A stretch of DNA of 35,581 nt from an uncultured Bacteroidales bacterium. GTDB lineage: Bacteria; Bacteroidota; Bacteroidia; Bacteroidales; F082. Of the stretch, positions 31,766 to 35,581 are shown in pieces. Under the pieces are notes generated by a model. That model saw nothing but the letters and a program-made list of their open reading frames with translations. It did no database searches and was not told where the DNA came from. The stretch lies in assembly GCA_905234455.1 (NCBI GenBank), contig CAJOIH010000016.1:1-35581 (forward strand), written 5' to 3'. Every line of letters starts with the position of its first letter. The stretch's first letter is position 1. Position numbers and translations under genes: made by a program.

Positions 31766-34700
31766 TTATCCAACAACAATGTTCACGATCTTCTTCGGAA
31801 CGTAAATCACCTTGCGGACCTGCTTGCCCTCAAGCCATTTGGCCGATTCGGGGGCCGCCAGCACCGCCGCCTGGACCTCGTCGGCATTCATCGTCACGGG
31901 CAACTCCATGTTGAAACGCATCTTGCCGTTGAAACTCACAGGATAGTTGAAACTGTTTTCCACGGTCTTGCTTTCGTCGTAGACGGGGAACGAAGCCCTC
32001 ACCACGGAGTCGTTGTGGCCTAGCAGATGCCACAGCTCCTCGGCAATGTGAGGGGCATAGGGCGAAATCATCACCGTCAGCGGCTCCAACACCTCGCGCT
32101 TGTTGCACTTGAGGTCGGTGAGCTCGTTGACGCCGATCATGAAGGCCGAGACCACCGTGTTGAACGAGATGCTCTCAATACCCTCCTCCTCTTTCTTGAT
32201 GAGCTTGTGCAGGCACTTCAGCTCAGGGGCGGTGGCAGGATCGTCGCTCACACAGAACTCGTTGTTCTCGTTGTGGAAGAGCTTCCAGAACTTGCGCAGG
32301 AACCTGAACGTGCCCTCGATGCCTTGGGTGTCCCAGGGCTTCGACTGCTCCAAAGGTCCCAGGAACATCTCGTAGAGACGCAAGGTGTCGGCACCGTATT
32401 TCTCCACGATGTCGTCGGGGTTCTGCACGTTGTACATCGACTTCGACATCTTCTCCACCTCTGAACCGCAAACGTACACATCGTTGCCGTCCTTGTCCTT
32501 CTCCTTGATGAGATGGGCGTTGTGAAGGTCGTCGCGCCACTGGCGGAACGCGTTGATGTCGAGGATGTCGTTGCGCACCATGTTGATGTCGACGTGGATC
32601 GGGTCGCTGAACAGCTCGCGGTCGGGAACGTTTTTGGAGACAAAGAGGGGACCTCTGTTGTACCCTTCCCCTTCAACGAAGGTGGGGACGTCCTTGCCTG
32701 CAATCAAGTCCTTGATCTTTTGCTCAACGAAATGGGTCTTGTCCCTGTAGTCGTTTAGAACATCGATGACGGGTACCAACAGGAGCTTGTAGCCTTTGCT
32801 CTTGGCATATTCTTCCCAAGGCTCAGCCACCTTCTCGAGGTTGCCCATGCGGTTGATCTCGATGAGGATGCCTTTCTCGGGACAGAAGAAGTCGAACCGA
32901 CGGCGACCGTCCTTGAAGTCTCTCACGAATTCTACGCCCAGCTTCTTGTCTTTGATGGTGTTCCAAACGTTGTACTCGCAGAGCTTCTCCATGTTGACAC
33001 GGTAAGCGAAGCTGGAGCGGCCTTGGATCATGCCTTGGTTGATCATCCTCTGGAAAGGCTCGTCCTTGCAGGCCAGCCCGAGGTCGAAGAGGAACTTGCA
33101 CCAGAAACGGCTGTAAATCAAGTGGCCGGTGGCATGCTCGGCGCCGCCGATATAAAGGTCGACGTTCTGCCAATAGTCGTTGGCCTCACGGCTGAAGTAT
33201 TCCTTGTCGTTGTGCGGATCCTCATAGCGGTAGTAGTAGCCGCTCGATCCGGCAAAGCCTGGCATGGTGTTGGTCTCGATGGGATAGCCCTCCTCGGTGA
33301 CCCAGTCCTTGGCGCGGGCCAAAGGCGGCTCGCCGGTCTCAGTGGGCTTGTATTCGCTGATGGATGGCAACTCCAAAGGCAACTTCGACTCGTCCATGGC
33401 GTAAGGCATGCCGTCCTTGTAGTAAATCGGGAAAGGCTCGCCCCAATAGCGCTGGCGACTGAAGATGGCATCACGCAAGCGGTAGTTGGTCTTGCCGGTA
33501 CCGACGCCGAGTTTTTCCAATTCCTGGATCATCTGCTCGATGGCTTTCTTCACGGTCAGCCCGTTGAGGAATCCCGAGTTGACCAGCTCGCCGTCCTTGG
33601 CGTCGAAGCTCTCTTCCCACGTGGCGGGGTCGGTCGGCTCGGTGCCGGGTTTCTTCACCACTTGGATGATGGGCAGGTCGAAGTGTCTGGCAAAAGCAAA
33701 GTCTCTGCTGTCATGTGCCGGCACAGCCATGATGGCGCCGGTGCCGTAGCCCATGAGCACGTAGTCGGCAATCCAGATGGGCAGCTTGGCCCCGGTGATG
33801 GGGTTGATGCCGTAGGCGCCCGTGAAGGCGCCACTCACCTTGCGGACCTCAGCCATGCGCTCACGCTCGCTGCGGTTCTTGGTGCGGGTGATGTATTCCT
33901 CCACCTCGGCGCGTTGCGCCTCGGTGGTGATCTCCGAAACCAACTCGTGCTCCGGTGCCAACACCATGAAAGTGGTGCCGAACAAAGTGTCTGCACGTGT
34001 GGTAAATACCTCTAAATCAATATCTTTACCATCGACCTTAAAGATCACCGAAGCACCCATCGACTTGCCGATCCAGTTGCGCTGCACTTCCTTCACCGAT
34101 TCGCTCCACTCCACGGTCTCCAGACCGGTGAGCAGCCGCTCGGCGTAGGCAGTGATGCGGAGCAGCCATTGCTTCATCGACTTGCGCACCACAGGATAGC
34201 CGCCGCGCACGGAGACGCCGTCCACGACCTCGTCGTTGGCCAACACCGTGCCGAGTTGTGGGCACCAGTTCACCAAGGCTTCGGCCTGGTAGGCAAGGCG
34301 GTAGTTCATCAGCACCTCCTGCTGCTCCTTCTCGCTCATGGTCTTCCATTCTTCCGCAGTGAAGCTCAAAGGCTTGCTCTCGGCCACGTTGAGGCCTTCG
34401 GTGCCCTTTTCCTCGAAGCGGTGAATCAGCTTGCTGATGGGCTGGGCCTTCTGGCAGCCGTTGCAGTAGAACGAGTTGAACAGCTGGAGGAACGTCCACT
34501 GGGTCCATTTATAGTAGCTCGGATCGGAAGTGCGCACCTCGCGGTCCCAGTCGTAGCTGAACCCGATCTTGTCCATCTGCTCGCGGTAGCGGTTGATGTT
34601 CTTCTCGGTGGTCACTGCCGGGTGGGTGCCCGTCTGGATGGCATACTGCTCGGCCGGCAATCCGTAGGCGTCATAACCCATCGGGTGCAGCACGTTGAAG

Positions 34701-34906
34701 CCTTTCAGCCGCTTGTACCGTGCATAGATGTCAGAGGCGATATACCCCAACGGGTGACCCACATGCAACCCCGCGCCGGAAGGGTAGGGGAACATGTCCA
34801 AGACATAGAACTTGGGCTTATCGTGGTCAATGTCAACCTTATACACTTTCTGGTCGCGCCAGTACTGCTGCCATTTCTTTTCGATCTCGGTAAAGTTGTA
34901 ATCCAT
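31766..34906 (-). CDS. leuS: Leucyl-tRNA synthetase with a 114-residue nuclease-like insertion
   Basis: Charges tRNA-Leu. 1046 residues, against about 940 expected for Bacteroidota LeuRS. Signatures: HVGH (48-51, HIGH motif) in [12 protein letters not shown], and KMSKS (819-823) in [10 protein letters not shown]; the CP1 editing domain ([24 protein letters not shown]) is present. The excess length is residues 639-752, inserted between SSFAYRVN and PLFVSKNV in the region before KMSKS where LeuRS has its leucine-specific domain. This insert reads as a DUF559/PD-(D/E)XK-like fold ([17 protein letters not shown]). Both synthetase signatures and the frame are intact, so the enzyme is probably active. 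A -7 box lies upstream. Confidence 0.96.
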   Translation of the reverse strand: MDYNFTEIEKKWQQYWRDQKVYKVDIDHDKPKFYVLDMFPYPSGAGLHVGHPLGYIASDIYARYKRLKGFNVLHPMGYDAYGLPAEQYAIQTGTHPAVTTEKNINRYREQMDKIGFSYDWDREVRTSDPSYYKWTQWTFLQLFNSFYCNGCQKAQPISKLIHRFEEKGTEGLNVAESKPLSFTAEEWKTMSEKEQQEVLMNYRLAYQAEALVNWCPQLGTVLANDEVVDGVSVRGGYPVVRKSMKQWLLRITAYAERLLTGLETVEWSESVKEVQRNWIGKSMGASVIFKVDGKDIDLEVFTTRADTLFGTTFMVLAPEHELVSEITTEAQRAEVEEYITRTKNRSERERMAEVRKVSGAFTGAYGINPITGAKLPIWIADYVLMGYGTGAIMAVPAHDSRDFAFARHFDLPIIQVVKKPGTEPTDPATWEESFDAKDGELVNSGFLNGLTVKKAIEQMIQELEKLGVGTGKTNYRLRDAIFSRQRYWGEPFPIYYKDGMPYAMDESKLPLELPSISEYKPTETGEPPLARAKDWVTEEGYPIETNTMPGFAGSSGYYYRYEDPHNDKEYFSREANDYWQNVDLYIGGAEHATGHLIYSRFWCKFLFDLGLACKDEPFQRMINQGMIQGRSSFAYRVNMEKLCEYNVWNTIKDKKLGVEFVRDFKDGRRRFDFFCPEKGILIEINRMGNLEKVAEPWEEYAKSKGYKLLLVPVIDVLNDYRDKTHFVEQKIKDLIAGKDVPTFVEGEGYNRGPLFVSKNVPDRELFSDPIHVDINMVRNDILDINAFRQWRDDLHNAHLIKEKDKDGNDVYVCGSEVEKMSKSMYNVQNPDDIVEKYGADTLRLYEMFLGPLEQSKPWDTQGIEGTFRFLRKFWKLFHNENNEFCVSDDPATAPELKCLHKLIKKEEEGIESISFNTVVSAFMIGVNELTDLKCNKREVLEPLTVMISPYAPHIAEELWHLLGHNDSVVRASFPVYDESKTVENSFNYPVSFNGKMRFNMELPVTMNADEVQAAVLAAPESAKWLEGKQVRKVIYVPKKIVNIVVG
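32651..32992 (-). other. Inserted DUF559/PD-(D/E)XK nuclease-like domain within leuS
   Basis: 342 bases (114 codons) in frame, from MEKLCEYN to EGYNRG. The core [17 protein letters not shown] aligns with the DUF559 pattern VDFxCPExxLVIEVDG: the Asp of FDF and the Glu of IEIN fit catalytic positions, but the following acid is Asn. Then [22 protein letters not shown] and an amphipathic helix match the usual last half of that fold. The ends do not look like an intein (no terminal Cys/Ser and HN-Cys/Ser junction). Likely a domain insertion with degraded or altered activity. Confidence 0.75.
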
Positions 34907-34934
34907 AAAAGATGCTTTTTGTCAGAATAAACTG

Positions 34935-34942
34935 CAAAAATA
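34935..34942 (-). promoter_or_regulatory. -7 box for leuS
   Basis: TATTTTTG followed by C on the minus strand, 28 bases before the leuS ATG. No TTTG at standard spacing. Nothing resembling a T-box leader (long structured 5' region) fits in the short space. Confidence 0.55.
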
Positions 34943-34993
34943 AACAATTCTCCAAAATCGTTGCGAAACAAAACAATAAAAAACGGCGTGAGA

Positions 34994-35221
34994 CTATTTC
35001 TTCCTCACACCCCCGCTATATTCCCTGATATAAAGCCCATAATCGGTATAGACTTCAATGTCGCGGCCGTTGGAAGCCAAGAGAATGTCAAGGATGTGGT
35101 GCCCGTTGAACTCGGTGACGCGGCTCCAGCTGTTGCTGCCCATGGTGGCCCGCTGTAACTGCCGGTCATCAGCGGGATTGATGCGGTAGATGAAACCGCC
35201 GATCTTTACTGCTTGTGCCAT
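34994..35221 (-). CDS. Small protein of unknown function (75 aa)
   Basis: I do not recognise this protein: MAQAVKIGGFIYRINPADD at the start, then LASNGRDIEVYTDYGLYIRE and a basic end (GGVRKK). No signal peptide, and mostly beta-like. The ATG at 35221 is chosen over a TTG at 35248, which lies in the -7 box (35246-35253). It is on the same strand as leuS, 87 bases upstream of it, with leuS having its own promoter. Confidence 0.6.
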   Translation of the reverse strand: MAQAVKIGGFIYRINPADDRQLQRATMGSNSWSRVTEFNGHHILDILLASNGRDIEVYTDYGLYIREYSGGVRKK

Positions 35222-35245
35222 ATTGCTATTGTCTAAATTAACAAA

Positions 35246-35253
35246 CAAAAATA
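35246..35253 (-). promoter_or_regulatory. -7 box for the 75-aa protein gene
   Basis: TATTTTTG on the minus strand, 24 bases before the ATG at 35221; the -33 region lacks TTTG. It rules out the upstream TTG start. Confidence 0.5.
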
Positions 35254-35305
35254 GACACTTTTTTCCGAAAATTCATTGCTAGATAAAAATTCTATTTATA
35301 AAAAT

Positions 35306-35338
35306 ACCGGCGTGAGCCCACGAAAGGCCCACGCCGGT
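35306..35338 (-). terminator. Terminator of the surface protein gene at the right edge
   Basis: ACCGGCGTG (35306-35314) and CACGCCGGT (35330-35338), with an inner GCC/GGC, form a strong stem. On the minus strand the stem is followed by ATTTTTATAAATAG. It stands 20 bases after the stop at 35359. Confidence 0.8.
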
Positions 35339-35358
35339 GGTTAAGTATATTTCAACCT

Positions 35359-35581
35359 TTACTGCTTTCTCTTTTTCAGGGCGTAGGCTGCGCCGAAGCC
35401 GATAAGCAGCAGGGCGCCGCAGCCGAGGGGGGCGTTCTGGTTGGTATCCTGGCCGTGCTGAGGCAGCATCGGGTTGGTACCAGTAAAGTCGTTGCCCCAG
35501 AGGTTCTGTCCGCCGAAGGCGAACCAAGCGGGAGCGCCGAAGCCTTGCGGAGTGGCTCCATATTGGAACATACCGCCTTGG
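35359..35581 (-). CDS. C-terminal part of a surface protein with hydrophobic-basic anchor tail (5' end missing)
   Basis: The frame is open through the right edge, so only the last ~73 residues are seen. A Gly/Gln/Asn-rich stretch (QHGQDTNQNAPLG) is followed by a hydrophobic segment, CGALLLIGFGAAYALKKRK, and the protein ends in Q. This layout (PLG, ~15 hydrophobic residues, basic end) recalls C-terminal sorting or anchor tails found in Bacteroidales secreted proteins. An internal ATG at 35571 exists but is unlikely to be the start, as it would leave no export signal. Function not visible. Confidence 0.6.
   Translation of the reverse strand, partial: QGGMFQYGATPQGFGAPAWFAFGGQNLWGNDFTGTNPMLPQHGQDTNQNAPLGCGALLLIGFGAAYALKKRKQ

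Noticed and set aside
32651-32992. Intein in leuS
   Set aside because: The insert lacks the Cys/Ser first residue and the terminal His-Asn followed by Cys/Ser/Thr, and is small with a nuclease-like rather than Hint-like pattern.
34907-34993. T-box or other structured leader for leuS
   Set aside because: Only ~28 bases separate the -7 box from the ATG, too short for such a leader.

Overview
The window is a gene-dense piece of a Bacteroidota chromosome, most likely of the order Bacteroidales. Evidence: many starts are preceded by the phylum's -7 promoter box (TAnnTTTG, sometimes with a TTTG-like -33 box about 20 bases upstream) and few by a Shine-Dalgarno. The IleRS signature is the PGIHH form usual in this phylum, and ileS-dksA/traR-lspA is the familiar local gene order. 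Secreted proteins look like type IX secretion (T9SS) clients. There is a C69 dipeptidase, a DUF5618-like protein and several beta-barrel outer-membrane proteins. Species cannot be told. No phage, plasmid, insertion sequence, transposase or CRISPR array is visible.

Layout. 1-2421 (-): 5' part of a large secreted multidomain protein running off the left edge. 2484-3496: divergent promoter region with an (AT)10 tract, then a 45-residue coiled-coil ORF coupled to a half-size type I specificity (HsdS-like) gene, without hsdM or hsdR. 3529-3921 (-): DUF5618-like. 4149-7833 (-): asd-ribF-C69 dipeptidase operon with a terminator. 7926-10340 (+): secreted lamin-tail-domain protein with a long palindrome inside its coding sequence. 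10366-11109 (-): gpmA. 11238-12227 (+): lipoprotein. 12317-16618 (-): ileS-dksA-lspA. 16711-21705 (-): hydratase, biotin-dependent carboxylase alpha subunit, acyl-CoA dehydrogenase and SPFH protein, separated by heptamer repeats. 21810-22900 (+): unknown acidic protein coupled to a barrel protein. 22897-24186 (-): PlsC-type acyltransferase. 24250-25478 (+): lytic transglycosylase coupled to a barrel protein. 25484-26815 (-): BamA-like barrel. 26922-27545 (+): mntP with a REP-like insertion. 27629-27702 (+): tRNA-Pro(CGG). 27739-29913 (+): zeta-toxin-like kinase, unknown small protein and GH29 fucosidase, all overlapping. 29910-31739 (-): secreted T9SS-type protein. 31766-34906 (-): leuS with an inserted nuclease-like domain. 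34994-35221 (-): small unknown gene. 35359-35581 (-): 3' end of a surface protein with a hydrophobic, basic tail.

The genes fall into three groups: housekeeping (ileS, leuS, lspA, dksA, gpmA, asd, ribF, tRNA-Pro), acyl-CoA metabolism (one operon) and envelope or secretion. The observations most worth following are the 114-residue DUF559/PD-(D/E)XK-like insertion in LeuRS just before KMSKS; the coupled zeta-kinase/small-ORF/fucosidase cassette; two palindromic repeats lying in-frame inside genes; and heptamer repeat arrays sitting exactly on stop codons at four gene junctions. No intergenic stretch exceeds 300 bases.
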